Below, one piece after another: positions 44,774 through 53,461 of a stretch of 64,000 nt of DNA. The first letter of the stretch is position 1. Every line of letters begins with the position of its first letter. This DNA is from PALSA-612 sp963711315 (GTDB lineage Bacteria > Actinomycetota > Thermoleophilia > Gaiellales > Gaiellaceae). The notes below the pieces were generated by a model that was not told where the DNA came from, did no database searches, and saw only the letters and a program-made list of their open reading frames with translations. Location of the stretch: contig CAVQDQ010000001.1 in NCBI GenBank assembly GCA_963711315.1, positions 1 to 64,000 on the forward strand, read 5' to 3'. The translations under genes and the position numbers were made by a program.

Positions 44774-45978
44774 TGAAGAGAGTAATCTTCATTCCAGAAG
44801 TGGGCAGGTTGGTCGCCCTGATCACGGTGCTCGTCGCGTTCGTCTCTCTGGCGGCCGCGGGCTCGGCTCAGGCGCGGGCCGGCAGCGAGACGGAGCTGAC
44901 TTGCGGGCAAACGCTGAAGGCGAGCGTCCGGCTCGCGAACGATCTCACGAATTGCCCAGCTTTCGGACTGATTGTCGGAGCGGACAAGATCGTCGTCGAC
45001 CTCAACGGTCACACGATCACTGGGACCAACAAGGAGTCTGGCATCAATCTCCAGAAGCACGCGAATGTCACGATCGCGAACGGCACGATCACCGACTTCT
45101 ACTTCGCCGGCGTCGCGGGCGGGGGCCGTGGGAACGTCCTCCGCAAACTGACCATGCGCAAGATCGGTGCCGGCTGCAAGCAAGGAGACGTCTGCGCAGG
45201 CATTCAGCTCTTCGCCTGTCAGGGATGCAGCGTCACGGACGCCGATGCCTCCAGCCTCGAGGTCAATGGACTCGATGTCTTCGACTCGTCCGGAACGCTC
45301 GTCCAGAGAAATCGGTTCGACCGAAACAACGGGGACGGCATCTCCGTATTCCATTCGCCGAGGAGCCGCTTCGTTGGAAACGAGCTTGACGGGAACAAGA
45401 AAGAGGGCCTCCACGTCAACTCGAGCTCCGACTCGACGGTGGTCTCGGGAAACCGGGCTCGCAGCAACCGCACCGCGGGCATTGCCGTCGGAGCGAGCAG
45501 CAACCTCCGCGTCCTCGGCAACACGGTCTCCGGTAACAGCGAGGTCGGGCTGCTGCTCTTCGATCTCACGGGCAGCCTCGCCCGCGGCAACCGGGCGAGC
45601 GGGAACGGCGTCGGCATCGTCCTCTACGGCGGGCAGGCCGGCGTCGCGCAGTTCGGAGGCAAGCACGCCGCCACGCACAACCGGCTCGTGGGGAACAAGG
45701 CGATGCAAAACGCACGTGCCGGGGTCCTGGTGAGAGGGGACGGAGGCAAAGACGTCGCCGATGACAACCTCCTCTCCGGCAACGTCGCGAACGGCAACGG
45801 CCGCGATGGAGGCATCGTCATCCAGGGGAAGGCCACTGGGAACAAGCTGCGCGGTAACACAGCTGACGGCAACAAGGGGCGTGGCATCACCACTGTCCGC
45901 GGGACGATCGACGCTGGCAGCAACCGCGCGCACGGAAACAAGCGCACTCCGCAGTGCGTAGGAGTGAGCTGCCGCTGA
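44773..45978 (+). CDS. Secreted right-handed beta-helix protein (NosD-like)
   Basis: 401 residues: signal peptide (VALITVLVAFVSLAAAGSAQ), then a parallel beta-helix of many PbH1 turns. Repeating phrases include IVVDLNGHTITGTNKESGIN, VQRNRFDRNNGDGISVFHSP, NRARSNRTAGIAVG and GNTVSGNSEVGLLLFDLTGS. Four Cys in the KIGAGCKQGDVCAGIQLFAC segment may form disulfides. Such proteins bind or cleave polysaccharides or serve as surface proteins; no catalytic site of pectate lyases is evident. Confidence 0.85.
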   Translation: MKRVIFIPEVGRLVALITVLVAFVSLAAAGSAQARAGSETELTCGQTLKASVRLANDLTNCPAFGLIVGADKIVVDLNGHTITGTNKESGINLQKHANVTIANGTITDFYFAGVAGGGRGNVLRKLTMRKIGAGCKQGDVCAGIQLFACQGCSVTDADASSLEVNGLDVFDSSGTLVQRNRFDRNNGDGISVFHSPRSRFVGNELDGNKKEGLHVNSSSDSTVVSGNRARSNRTAGIAVGASSNLRVLGNTVSGNSEVGLLLFDLTGSLARGNRASGNGVGIVLYGGQAGVAQFGGKHAATHNRLVGNKAMQNARAGVLVRGDGGKDVADDNLLSGNVANGNGRDGGIVIQGKATGNKLRGNTADGNKGRGITTVRGTIDAGSNRAHGNKRTPQCVGVSCR

Positions 45979-45987
45979 TAAGCGTGA

Positions 45988-46075
45988 AACGTGGTACCGG
46001 AGTTGGGATTGGACTCAGCGGAGCCCAAGTGGACATAAGCGGACGGAAGCGGGGCGAAAACCCCGCCTTCGTCCG
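45988..46075. repeat. Hairpin-bearing interspersed repeat, copy C1
   Basis: ACGTGGTACCGGA, about 40 bases of related sequence, then a long hairpin (46040-46075; CGGACG-GAAG-CGGGG with CCCCG-CCTTC-GTCCG, loop CGAAAA). The same block stands at 57671-57752 before attachment copy D. The hairpin sequences differ but both pair, so the structure seems conserved; it may act as a terminator after the beta-helix gene. Confidence 0.6.
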
Positions 46076-46111
46076 TATCTTGCCCTCCCGCTGACGCGGA
46101 GCTCTTCCCGC

Positions 46112-46182
46112 CCTCGCTTTCCGCTCAAGTTCGCCCAAGACCGCCTGAGAGTGGCGCGCACTGGCGCACAACTGGCGCGCAC
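46112..46182. repeat. GGCGCGCA-rich interspersed repeat, copy C2
   Basis: CCTCGCTTTCCGCTCAAGTT, then CGCCTGAGAGTGGCGCGCAC and tandem CTGGCGC(A/G)CAA units. Matches 35328-35387 and 57897-57956. Here it follows block C1 directly, with no selC fragment between, unlike at copy D. The remainder of 45979-46266 has no gene. Confidence 0.65.
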
Positions 46183-46266
46183 TTAGCGTGCTGCGGGAGG
46201 AGCGATGACTTTTCGAGCGAGGTTCGGTCTAATGGTGTGCAACCTTCGGATCCGGAGGAGGAGCCA

Positions 46267-47352
46267 ATGTCAAAAGTACTGCTGCTGGTCGGGACGCGGA
46301 AGGGCTGCTTCGTGCTCGAGAGCAATGGCGACCGCCGCGACTGGGACGTGCGCGGCCCATTCTGCGAAGGCTGGCCCGTGTACCACGCCGTCTTCGACCA
46401 CGACGCGGGAGCAATCTACGCCGCCGCCGCGAGCGAGTGGCACGGCGCCACCGTCTGGCGCAGCGGCGATCTCGGCGAGACGTGGACGCAGTCGAGCGAA
46501 GGCCTCGGCTACGGCGACGGGGACGGTGACGGGCCGAAGATGTCGAAGGTGTCGAGCCTATCGGCGGCTCACGGACGGCTCCTCGCGGGCGCCGAGCAAG
46601 CCGGAATCTTCGAGAGCCGCGACGGCGGCGCGAACTGGAAGCTCCTGAGCACGCTCGACCACCCGGCGAGCAAGGACTGGAACGATCCGGCCAAGCAGCC
46701 GCCCGGTCACCTGGGTGTCTCGGCGATCACGCCGCACCCGGGCGACGGGCCGGAGCACTTCTGGGCCATCGTCCAGGGCTACAGCCTGTTCGAGACGACT
46801 GACGACGGCGCCACCTGGACGGCGCGGAACGAGGGCCTCCGCGCCGACTGGCCTCGCGAGTACGACGACATCGGCTTCTGCGTCCACAAGTTCGTGGTCG
46901 CGCCGACCGACCTCAGCCGCATGTACCAGCAGAACCACTGCGGGATGCACCGGAGCGACGACGGCGGGCAGACGTGGACGGAGATCACCGAGGGGCTGCC
47001 GAGCGACTTCGGCTTCGCCGCCGCCGTGCACCCCCACGACAAGGACACGTTCTACGTCATTCCCGTCGATCCCGGGCATGCGCGGACGATGCACGACGGC
47101 AAAGCGTCCGTCTGGCGAACGCGCGATGCGGGCTCGTCGTGGCAGCGGCTCCACCAGGGACTGCCGCAGGAGGACGCCTACCTGGGCGTGCTACGCGAGG
47201 GCATGGCGAACGACCACTTCGACTCGCCCGGTCTTTACTTCGGCACCAGTACGGGTCAGGTGTTCGCGAGCATCGACGAAGGCGAGACGTGGAGCGAGCT
47301 GGCGGGCTACCTGCCTGCGATCTCGTCCGTCGAGGTTGCGGTGATCGACTAG
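46267..47352 (+). CDS. BNR/Asp-box beta-propeller protein
   Basis: 361 residues with no signal peptide. Six Asp-box motifs mark the propeller blades: SGDLGETW, SRDGGANW, TTDDGATW, SDDGGQTW, TRDAGSSW and SIDEGETW. Sialidases and sortilin-like proteins share this fold, but no sialidase Arg triad is evident. It starts with SKVLLLVGTRKGCFVLESNG. The stop overlaps the MoaD-like start (TAGTG). Probably a cytoplasmic propeller of unknown role. ATG 46267 follows GGAGGAGGAG. Confidence 0.85.
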   Translation: MSKVLLLVGTRKGCFVLESNGDRRDWDVRGPFCEGWPVYHAVFDHDAGAIYAAAASEWHGATVWRSGDLGETWTQSSEGLGYGDGDGDGPKMSKVSSLSAAHGRLLAGAEQAGIFESRDGGANWKLLSTLDHPASKDWNDPAKQPPGHLGVSAITPHPGDGPEHFWAIVQGYSLFETTDDGATWTARNEGLRADWPREYDDIGFCVHKFVVAPTDLSRMYQQNHCGMHRSDDGGQTWTEITEGLPSDFGFAAAVHPHDKDTFYVIPVDPGHARTMHDGKASVWRTRDAGSSWQRLHQGLPQEDAYLGVLREGMANDHFDSPGLYFGTSTGQVFASIDEGETWSELAGYLPAISSVEVAVID

Positions 47353-47615
47353 TGCCCGAGGTCTACCTGCCCTCGACGCTGCCCCCGCTCTTCCCGGGCC
47401 TGCCGCGCCGGCTCGAGCTCGATGCCTCGTCGGTCGACGAGGCGATCCGGCAGCTCGACGAGCGCTGGCCTGGCATGCACGACCGACTTGTCGAGAGCGG
47501 GCCTGCGATCAGGCCGCACATCCACGTGTACGTCGACCAGGAACGCGCCGCGCTCGATACTCATCTCGAGCCGCGCTCCCGCGTCGACGTGATCGCCGCG
47601 ATCTCAGGCGGCTAG
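47352..47615 (+). CDS. MoaD/ThiS-family ubiquitin-like protein ending in Gly-Gly
   Basis: 87 residues from a GTG that overlaps the propeller-gene stop. It has a beta-grasp pattern (VYLPSTLPPLFPGLPRRLEL, IRPHIHVYVDQERAALDTHL) and ends VDVIAAISGG, so the C-terminal Gly-Gly needed for thiocarboxylation or conjugation is present. No MoeB/E1, MoaE or protease lies nearby. Likely sulfur carrier or protein modifier working with the propeller protein. Confidence 0.8.
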   Translation: MPEVYLPSTLPPLFPGLPRRLELDASSVDEAIRQLDERWPGMHDRLVESGPAIRPHIHVYVDQERAALDTHLEPRSRVDVIAAISGG

Positions 47616-47831
47616 CACCAGGGGGAAACGGCCGCCGCTCGGCGGGTGACGCCGCCCGCCTCGAACGCTTGGCGCAGCGGTCGAGCGTGATCGAGGCACC
47701 GGTGTGCCCTAAGGTCGAGACCGTCCTGAACGGGTCCGTGCGCTGGGCTGCGGTTCGTCAGCTCGGGCGCGTCCAGGCGAACTGCTCCTCGGCGAGCCGT
47801 GGCCGGCCGGCGAGACTGCCGCGCCCCACTG

Positions 47832-49463
47832 TCAGAGGCCGAGACCGATCCCGCTCCGCCCGCGCGCCTGACGCGCCGCTTGGCGAAGGCCAAGCATCCC
47901 CGTCGGCCGCTCGTCCTCGACGACCGGGAGGTGGTGGAAGCCGTACTCGGTCATCATGGTCACTGCCGCCTCGATTGGCGTGGCGGCTGAGACGGCAACA
48001 GGCTCGGCCGTCATCCATTCCCTCACGCGCGCCTCGTTCGGGTCGACACGACCGGCGAATGCGCGGAGCAGGTCGCGCGAGGTGAGGATCCCGATCAGCC
48101 GCCCGTCGTCGGCCACGAGCGCCGAACCGAGGTCGCGTGCGCGCATCTTCTCCGCGACCTCCCCGAGTGTGTCCTCGGGCGCGACGACGAGCGGATCGGT
48201 CGACATCACGTCAGCGACAGTGGCGCCACCGTCGCTTTCCGCGGCGGGAGCTGCCTCCAAACGAAGCGTGGCCAGCTCGTGCACGCTTGCAGCGTCGAGC
48301 TCGACCTCGACCGAGACGGAACCGGGAGCGGCGGGCACGTCCGGTGGGCTCTCCACGCCGGCGAAGCCACTGAGGAAGGGCGCCAGGTAGCGCCCGACGA
48401 TCTTCGCGGGCGGCCACCAAAGCGGTTCAGCGCTGGCCGAGGAAACGTCGCCTGCGCCGCCGGTGAGCTCGTGTCTGAGGTAGCGCGGCTGCCTTCCGGT
48501 CAGCAGCAGCCCCCGTAGCACCGGCCGGAACGGCTGCGGCGTGAGATCCGCGCCGGCGTTAGCCGCGATCAGCTGGGCGGCCGCGTCTGCCTGCTGGGTA
48601 GCGATGCCGCCCTGCTTGACCGGGAAGCTGGTGATGTCGCCGGCGGCGAAGACGTCGGCTAGGCCATGGACCTGGCCGTGCGGGTCCACGGGGAGGAACC
48701 CCTCGACCGTCTGCGGCAGGCCGTCGATCCGCTGCCCCCGCAGGCGTGGCAGCGCGACAACGCGGTCGGCCGCGAGCGTTCCCTCGGGGACGAGGCGCAA
48801 CTCCCCGTCCACCAACTCGACCGGGCAGGAACCGGTCTGAACAGCGATTCCCCGCGCCTCCAGCAGCTCCCGCACCGCCTCGCTCCCGGCGCGCCCGAAC
48901 AGCTGCAGCGGCTCCTCCTCCGGCGTGACGAGCGCGAGCTCGACGTCGAGCTTGCTGTCGGCGAGGTAGGCCGCGGTCATCAGGGCGAGCTCGTAGATCG
49001 GCAGCGACCAGACCGCTCCCCAGGGAACGACAAAGGCGACCCGGCCCACCTGCCCCGCGAGGATCTCCTCGAGCAGCTTGCCGACTCGCTCGGTATCCGC
49101 CGGCCCGCGAAACGTCAGAGCGCCCGGCACCGCCGCGGTGGGTTCGGCTCCGCAGGCGACAAGCAGGACGTCATAGGGAATCGAGCTCCCCGCGGAGGTC
49201 TGGGCCTGCCGGCCTCCCACATCGACGCCGCTGAGTGCCCCCGGCGAGAAGGTCGCACCCGCGGCCGCGGCCAGCTCGGGCAGCTCGAACTGCCTCACCT
49301 CGCCAAGATCGAATGGCTCAGCGACCGCGAGCGGCCGATACCAAAACTCAGGCTCGGGTGCCAGCAGCTCGACCTCGACCCGATCCTCCGCAAGCGCCCG
49401 TAGAGCCAGCGCGGCTTCGAGGGCCGCGACGCCCCCGCCGGCGATCAGTACCCGCGTAGCCAC
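47832..49463 (-). CDS. FAD/NAD(P)-dependent oxidoreductase (SQR/NDH-2 like) fused to a CBS pair
   Basis: 543 residues. Residues 1-395 are a two-Rossmann flavoprotein: RVLIAGGGVAALEAALALRA (FAD), DVLLVACGAEPTA, and the C-terminal ADVFAAGDITSFPVKQGGIA motif. Residues 415-530 are two CBS domains (VADVMSTDPLVVAPEDTLGE, VREWMTAEPVAVSAATPIEA) that usually bind adenine nucleotides. The Cys pair of sulfide:quinone reductases is not obvious. The fusion suggests a redox enzyme gated by energy state. The 216 bases before it (47616-47831) and 49464-49726 show no gene. Confidence 0.85.
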   Translation of the reverse strand: MATRVLIAGGGVAALEAALALRALAEDRVEVELLAPEPEFWYRPLAVAEPFDLGEVRQFELPELAAAAGATFSPGALSGVDVGGRQAQTSAGSSIPYDVLLVACGAEPTAAVPGALTFRGPADTERVGKLLEEILAGQVGRVAFVVPWGAVWSLPIYELALMTAAYLADSKLDVELALVTPEEEPLQLFGRAGSEAVRELLEARGIAVQTGSCPVELVDGELRLVPEGTLAADRVVALPRLRGQRIDGLPQTVEGFLPVDPHGQVHGLADVFAAGDITSFPVKQGGIATQQADAAAQLIAANAGADLTPQPFRPVLRGLLLTGRQPRYLRHELTGGAGDVSSASAEPLWWPPAKIVGRYLAPFLSGFAGVESPPDVPAAPGSVSVEVELDAASVHELATLRLEAAPAAESDGGATVADVMSTDPLVVAPEDTLGEVAEKMRARDLGSALVADDGRLIGILTSRDLLRAFAGRVDPNEARVREWMTAEPVAVSAATPIEAAVTMMTEYGFHHLPVVEDERPTGMLGLRQAARQARGRSGIGLGL

Positions 49464-49726
49464 CTCAACCGTCTCCTCCGAGCAGCTTCAGCGACGATGA
49501 TACTCCGCCGCCGAATCCCACCTGACGCACGCGCGCCTGCTCGGCCCGCTTGTTTCGGGATTCAGGCGGTGTCATAACGATGGCGGTCGCTTGAGGAACA
49601 GCTGGCCGCGCGGGGCTGGAAGGCGTCGATCCTTAAGTACGAGACGCGTCGATGCACGTCGCGTGCTCGCCGGCCGCCCACCGGCGCGGCGTCGGTCGCA
49701 CGGGGTTTAGGAAGCCGCTGAACTCA

Positions 49727-49747
49727 CGGTGACTTGTGACGTCACCG
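49727..49747 (-). terminator. Inverted repeat at the end of the glycosyltransferase gene
   Basis: CGGTGAC and GTCACCG around a seven-base spacer, overlapping the stop region of the minus-strand glycosyltransferase. No T-run. Possible terminator or regulatory dyad. Confidence 0.3.
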
Positions 49748-51019
49748 ACGTCTCGTGTTACCGACGAGTTGAGCGACGGGCTGATCTGCGATCAGCGGCC
49801 CGTGGATTAGCTGTTCGAGTGCATTCGCCGCCGCCGCGGCGCCCCCCGCCGTGGCGAAGGCGGCAGCGATTCGCTGCGCTCCCGGTCGGAGCTCGACCGC
49901 CTGGCGCACCGCTTCCCGGAGGCGATCTGGCGTCAGCTTGCGCGCCGGGAGCCGCACGCCCGCGTCCGCGACCTCCACGCGGCGGGCGACCTCCGGCTGG
50001 TCCCGACCGAAGGGAACAGCGACCACGGGGACGCCGTGCGCGAGCGCCTTCTGGGTGATACCCATGCCGGCGTGGCAGACGACGCAGGCCGCCCGCTCGA
50101 GCAGCGGCGCGTGCGGGAGGAAGCGCTCGACGCGGACGTTGGGCGCCGCCGGTAGGCCCGTCGGGTCGACGTCGGCGGTCGTGACGACGACATCGAACGG
50201 TCCGCCTGCGAGCGCAGCCACGGCGACCTCGGCGAGCCGACGGTCATTCTGGAACAGGGTCGAGCAGGTGACGAGCACGAGCGGCCTGGCCAGGCTGTCC
50301 AGCCATGCGGGCGGATCGGCCGGTGGCTCCCAGAGGCCAGGGCCGACGAGCGTGAGCTTGGCCGGCCAATCCGAGCGCGGGTACTCGAACGGCTCCGCCG
50401 TGTAGGCGATCACGGCTGAGGCGGCCAGGTAGACGTCTTCGATCGTCGTGATCGGTAGCAGGCCCAACTCGGTGCGGAGCGGGTTCATGTGCTTGGCGAT
50501 CACCCGCTCGAGTGTGCCGAGCGTGAGCGGCCTCGCGAGTCGGTCGCGCAGCCGGCCGACACGATCGCGGCGCGGAGCGAGCCCGAGACCAAAGGGCGGC
50601 GCATCGCGCGAGGGCAGCGGCACCGGCGAGACGATCGAGAAGGCCCAGGGAAGCCCCGAGCGCTCGGCCGCGGCCGCCGCGCCCCAGGCCCCCTCATCCA
50701 CGAACAGGACGTCCGGCTTTTCGGCCTCGATCGTCTCCTCGAGGTCGCGAAGCTGGAAGCGCGCACGCTCGCCGAACTGGCCGAGGCCCGAGCTCAGCGC
50801 GCCGAAGCGCGTCCGCGCCCGCCAGTCGTCCGGTTCGAACCGCTCGATCTCGCGCCTCAAAGACTGCGCGTCGAGGCCGACCGAGCGCAGGCGCTCGACG
50901 TCGTCGATCCCGCACCGCACCGCAACGCGGTGGCCGCGCTGCGACAGCTCGAGCAGCGTCGCGACCAGCGGATACAGGCGACCGGGAACCGCATCGACAT
51001 ACGCCACAACGACGGCCAT
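49742..51019 (-). CDS. GT1-family glycosyltransferase (MGT/UGT type)
   Basis: 425 residues of the GT-B fold. The start AVVVAYVDAVPGRLYPLVAT binds the acceptor side. The donor motif is VVCHAGMGITQKALAHGVPV, then VPFGRDQPEVARRVEVADAG near residue 335. Typical activity is transfer of a sugar from a nucleotide donor to a small molecule such as a macrolide or lipid. The usual HGG of the PSPG-like motif reads HAG here. First gene after a cluster of three minus-strand genes; acceptor unknown. Confidence 0.85.
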   Translation of the reverse strand: MAVVVAYVDAVPGRLYPLVATLLELSQRGHRVAVRCGIDDVERLRSVGLDAQSLRREIERFEPDDWRARTRFGALSSGLGQFGERARFQLRDLEETIEAEKPDVLFVDEGAWGAAAAAERSGLPWAFSIVSPVPLPSRDAPPFGLGLAPRRDRVGRLRDRLARPLTLGTLERVIAKHMNPLRTELGLLPITTIEDVYLAASAVIAYTAEPFEYPRSDWPAKLTLVGPGLWEPPADPPAWLDSLARPLVLVTCSTLFQNDRRLAEVAVAALAGGPFDVVVTTADVDPTGLPAAPNVRVERFLPHAPLLERAACVVCHAGMGITQKALAHGVPVVAVPFGRDQPEVARRVEVADAGVRLPARKLTPDRLREAVRQAVELRPGAQRIAAAFATAGGAAAAANALEQLIHGPLIADQPVAQLVGNTRRR

Positions 51020-51043
51020 CGTCAGCCCTCCGGTCCAGGGCTG

Positions 51044-51286
51044 TTACGCAGCCGTCCGCACGTGCTCACCTGTGTCGGCGGTGCGCTCGGCCTCGAGCAG
51101 CTCGATGATGCGATCGGTGTTCGTCCTGATCGCGCTGACGTTGCGAAACATCCACTTGCGCGGAGCGTTCTCGGGCATCCGCTCGATCATCTTCTCGAAG
51201 TCGAAGTGGCTGCAACTTCGAGCGCACTGCCTGCCGAGCAGCGCACCGCCGACGACGACCCCGCCGATGAGCAACAGCTTCTTCAT
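51044..51286 (-). CDS. Small membrane-anchored protein
   Basis: 80 residues. KKLLLIGGVVVGGALLGRQC is a membrane anchor, then CARSCSHFDFEKMIERMPEN and a C-terminal helix (TDRIIELLEAERTADT). Three Cys lie just after the anchor. The gene ends 25 bases upstream of the glycosyltransferase start and begins four bases after the CoA-binding gene, so all belong to one minus-strand unit. No named family. Confidence 0.65.
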   Translation of the reverse strand: MKKLLLIGGVVVGGALLGRQCARSCSHFDFEKMIERMPENAPRKWMFRNVSAIRTNTDRIIELLEAERTADTGEHVRTAA

Positions 51287-51289
51287 CGT

Positions 51290-51763
51290 TCACACCTCCT
51301 TCGGTAACCCTCCGGTCAGGCTCAGGATCCCGCGCATGACCTTGTGGCCGGTGTCTGCCGTCTTCCCGAACATGCACGGGCAACCGCCGGCGATCACCCG
51401 TACGCCGTGCTCGCGCCCGTACGCAACCGCTTTGTCGGAGACGCTGCCCGTCCCGAACGAGCGGTGCAGCCACACCCGCTCGATCCTGAGCTCGGCGCAC
51501 TCCTCGACCACGTGCTCCGCGACTGCAGGAGTAGTCGCGACGACGACGGCGTCGACCTTCTCCGGGATCGACTTCAGATCGTGGTAGCAGGGGTCACCCT
51601 CGACCGTCTCGGCGTTGGGGTTGACCGCGAACACGGTGTAGCCGCGATCGCGCAGCCGGCGGTAGACGAGGTTCGCCGCCTCTCCCGACCTTCGCGAGAC
51701 ACCCGCCACGGCGATCCGCTTCTGTACAAGGAATTCCTCGGTGGCTTCTTTCATCGCAGTCAT
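51290..51763 (-). CDS. CoA-binding domain protein (YccU-like)
   Basis: 157 residues of the succinyl-CoA-synthetase-type Rossmann fold: KRIAVAGVSRRSGEAANLVY, YTVFAVNPNAETVEGDPCYH, VVVATTPAVAEHVVEECAEL, VWLHRSFGTGSVSDKAVAYG and VIAGGCPCMFGKTADTGHK. Proteins of this family bind CoA; their role is not established. It overlaps the flavodoxin-like gene by four bases (ATGA). Confidence 0.85.
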   Translation of the reverse strand: MTAMKEATEEFLVQKRIAVAGVSRRSGEAANLVYRRLRDRGYTVFAVNPNAETVEGDPCYHDLKSIPEKVDAVVVATTPAVAEHVVEECAELRIERVWLHRSFGTGSVSDKAVAYGREHGVRVIAGGCPCMFGKTADTGHKVMRGILSLTGGLPKEV

Positions 51764-52599
51764 CGCTCCTCCTCGCTCTTTCCTGTGGCAACGGAACCGG
51801 CCGGCACTGCCTCCCGCTCGGGGGCTGTTGCGGCCGCGATGCTCGACTCGAACTCGTGTCCGAGCCGGTAGGCCTGCTGCAGGTAGCCGCGCCGGGCCTC
51901 GTCGTCGACTGCTTGGACGGCGTAGAAGTAGATGTGCTCAACCGTCCCGATGCCCGGGTAGCGGAAGCCGAACTCGTCGACGAGGCGCTCGATTGCCGCG
52001 CCACAGCCCGACTCCCGGTAGTCCTTCTCGCGGAAGAAGGTCGGCGTCATGATCAGCGCCTTCTTCTGCTTCATGAGCGGCTTGCGGCCGCCGAGGTCGC
52101 CGTGCAACCAGCCGTCTTCGCTCATCGTGTAGACGAAGCCGTAGGTGAACACCCGCTCGACCCAGCCGCGCAGAATGGCCGGGAGGTTCATCCAGATAAT
52201 CGGCGCGATGAACGCCAGCCCATCGGCGCGGGCGACCTTCTCCTGCTGGGCGAGCACGTCCTTCGGCTTCTGCTTCGCGACGATCTGCAGCAGCTCGGAA
52301 AGATCCTTGTCGCGTAGCCAGCGCCGAGCCACCCGTCGCTTGATCGGGCCGCCGCTCGCAGCGACCATGCCTTCCCGCATCTCCGCCTCGTCGAACAGCT
52401 CGCGGGGCACCGACTCGTGCGCGAAGAAGGAGTAGTCGTCCAGGCCGTAGACGGGGTTGAACTTGATCGCGTACAGATCGACGACCTCGCTCGCGTGCCC
52501 GGCATCAGCAAGCCCTTGCGTGAACTGCTCGAGCACCGCGTGGCAGAACGACTTCGGATTGGGATGGGCGTACACCGTCAGAACCCTCATCTCGCTCAC
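51760..52599 (-). CDS. Flavodoxin-like NAD(P)H:quinone oxidoreductase
   Basis: 279 residues of the Flavodoxin_2 (NQO1/MdaB) type. VLTVYAHPNPKSFCHAVLEQ starts the fold, ADGLAFIAPIIWMNLPAILR and GWVERVFTYGFVYTM form the flavin pocket, and KKALIMTPTFFREKDY follows. A long insertion (residues 60-110) separates the first and second halves. Two-electron reduction of quinones or nitro compounds is typical. First gene of the minus-strand group down to the glycosyltransferase. The interval 52600-52863 has no gene I can support. Confidence 0.82.
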   Translation of the reverse strand: MSEMRVLTVYAHPNPKSFCHAVLEQFTQGLADAGHASEVVDLYAIKFNPVYGLDDYSFFAHESVPRELFDEAEMREGMVAASGGPIKRRVARRWLRDKDLSELLQIVAKQKPKDVLAQQEKVARADGLAFIAPIIWMNLPAILRGWVERVFTYGFVYTMSEDGWLHGDLGGRKPLMKQKKALIMTPTFFREKDYRESGCGAAIERLVDEFGFRYPGIGTVEHIYFYAVQAVDDEARRGYLQQAYRLGHEFESSIAAATAPEREAVPAGSVATGKSEEER

Positions 52600-52863
52600 C
52601 GTCCCTTCGGAGGTCTTGGGCGTAGAGCTGGGTGTCGGCCTGCTGCATCACCTCCACGAAGGTCTGCCGCTCTGTAAGCATGCAAACCAATCTCTCCAGG
52701 AGCTACGCCAATGGTCCGCCGGAGGGCGATCTGGGGAATCAGGGGTTCTCCTGATCTCGCCCTCGGGTAACCGCGGATCCTCGGCTCCGGGGCTCGCTCG
52801 GTAGGGGATTGTCCGCAGCTCCGATCGGGTCCGGCACCGATGTCGCGAGCGTCTGGCTCATTC

Positions 52864-52886
52864 ATCGTTGATCTGCGATTAACGAT
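52864..52886. promoter_or_regulatory. Inverted repeat ahead of the arsenic genes
   Basis: ATCGTT and AACGAT flank 11 bases (GATCTGCGATT), 22 bases before the DUF2180-like gene. Placement and symmetry fit an operator for the ArsR protein of this operon. Confidence 0.4.
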
Positions 52887-52907
52887 TCGCCTCGTAGGGG
52901 GTGCCAG

Positions 52908-53135
52908 ATGAACTGCTTCGAGTGTGCGAAGTCCAACGATGCGGTTGCCGCTGTTGGTGTCTGCCAACACTGCGGTGTGGGTCTTTGTCTCGACCATCTG
53001 GTCGAGGCGCGTGCATTTCGGGTCGGTGGGACGCTGTACGGATGCAGCCATGAGCTGCCGACGCTGAAAGAGCTTCGTGACGTGCCGGCGGGGATCGCAA
53101 GCGGCTCGCGCCACGTCAGCGCAGGAGTGAAATGA
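52908..53135 (+). CDS. DUF2180-like zinc-binding protein
   Basis: 75 residues. NCFECAKSNDAVAAVGVCQH, CGVGLCLDHLVEARAF supply Cys-x2-Cys, Cys-x2-Cys and Cys/His ligands of a treble-clef-like zinc site; SHELPTLKELRDVP follows. The family is often found beside ArsR regulators. The stop overlaps the arsR start (ATGA), so they are cotranslated. Role unknown. Confidence 0.75.
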   Translation: MNCFECAKSNDAVAAVGVCQHCGVGLCLDHLVEARAFRVGGTLYGCSHELPTLKELRDVPAGIASGSRHVSAGVK

Positions 53136-53461
53136 CCGTCGCCGCGGCCGATCGGGGCCAGCAGCTCGAGCTCGCCCAGCTCGCGAAGGCGCTCGGTCAT
53201 CCGATGCGGGTTCGGATCCTGGAGTTGTTGCTGAGCCGTGATGTCTGCTACTGCGGTCAGATCGTCGACGAGTTGCCGCTCGCGCAGGCGACGGTCTCAC
53301 AGCACCTGAAGGTGCTCAAGGACGCAGGATTGATCGTCGGAGAAATCGAAGGCCTACGCACCTGCTACTGGGCGAGCCGGGAGTCGCTCGCCGAGCTCCA
53401 CGAGCTCGTCGGTCACCTCCTCGCGGAAGCGGCTGAGGTCGACACCAGTGGCTGCGACTGA
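53132..53461 (+). CDS. arsR: ArsR-family repressor, copy 1
   Basis: 109 residues with a winged helix: LAKALGHPMRVRILELLLSR and DELPLAQATVSQHLKVLKDA. Cysteines in RDVCYCGQ, at the start of helix 3-4, resemble the arsenite-binding site of the ArsR class. Two further Cys lie at CYWASRE and the C-terminus. It overlaps the ACR3 gene by 14 bases. Expected to release DNA when As(III) binds. Confidence 0.88.
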   Translation: MTVAAADRGQQLELAQLAKALGHPMRVRILELLLSRDVCYCGQIVDELPLAQATVSQHLKVLKDAGLIVGEIEGLRTCYWASRESLAELHELVGHLLAEAAEVDTSGCD

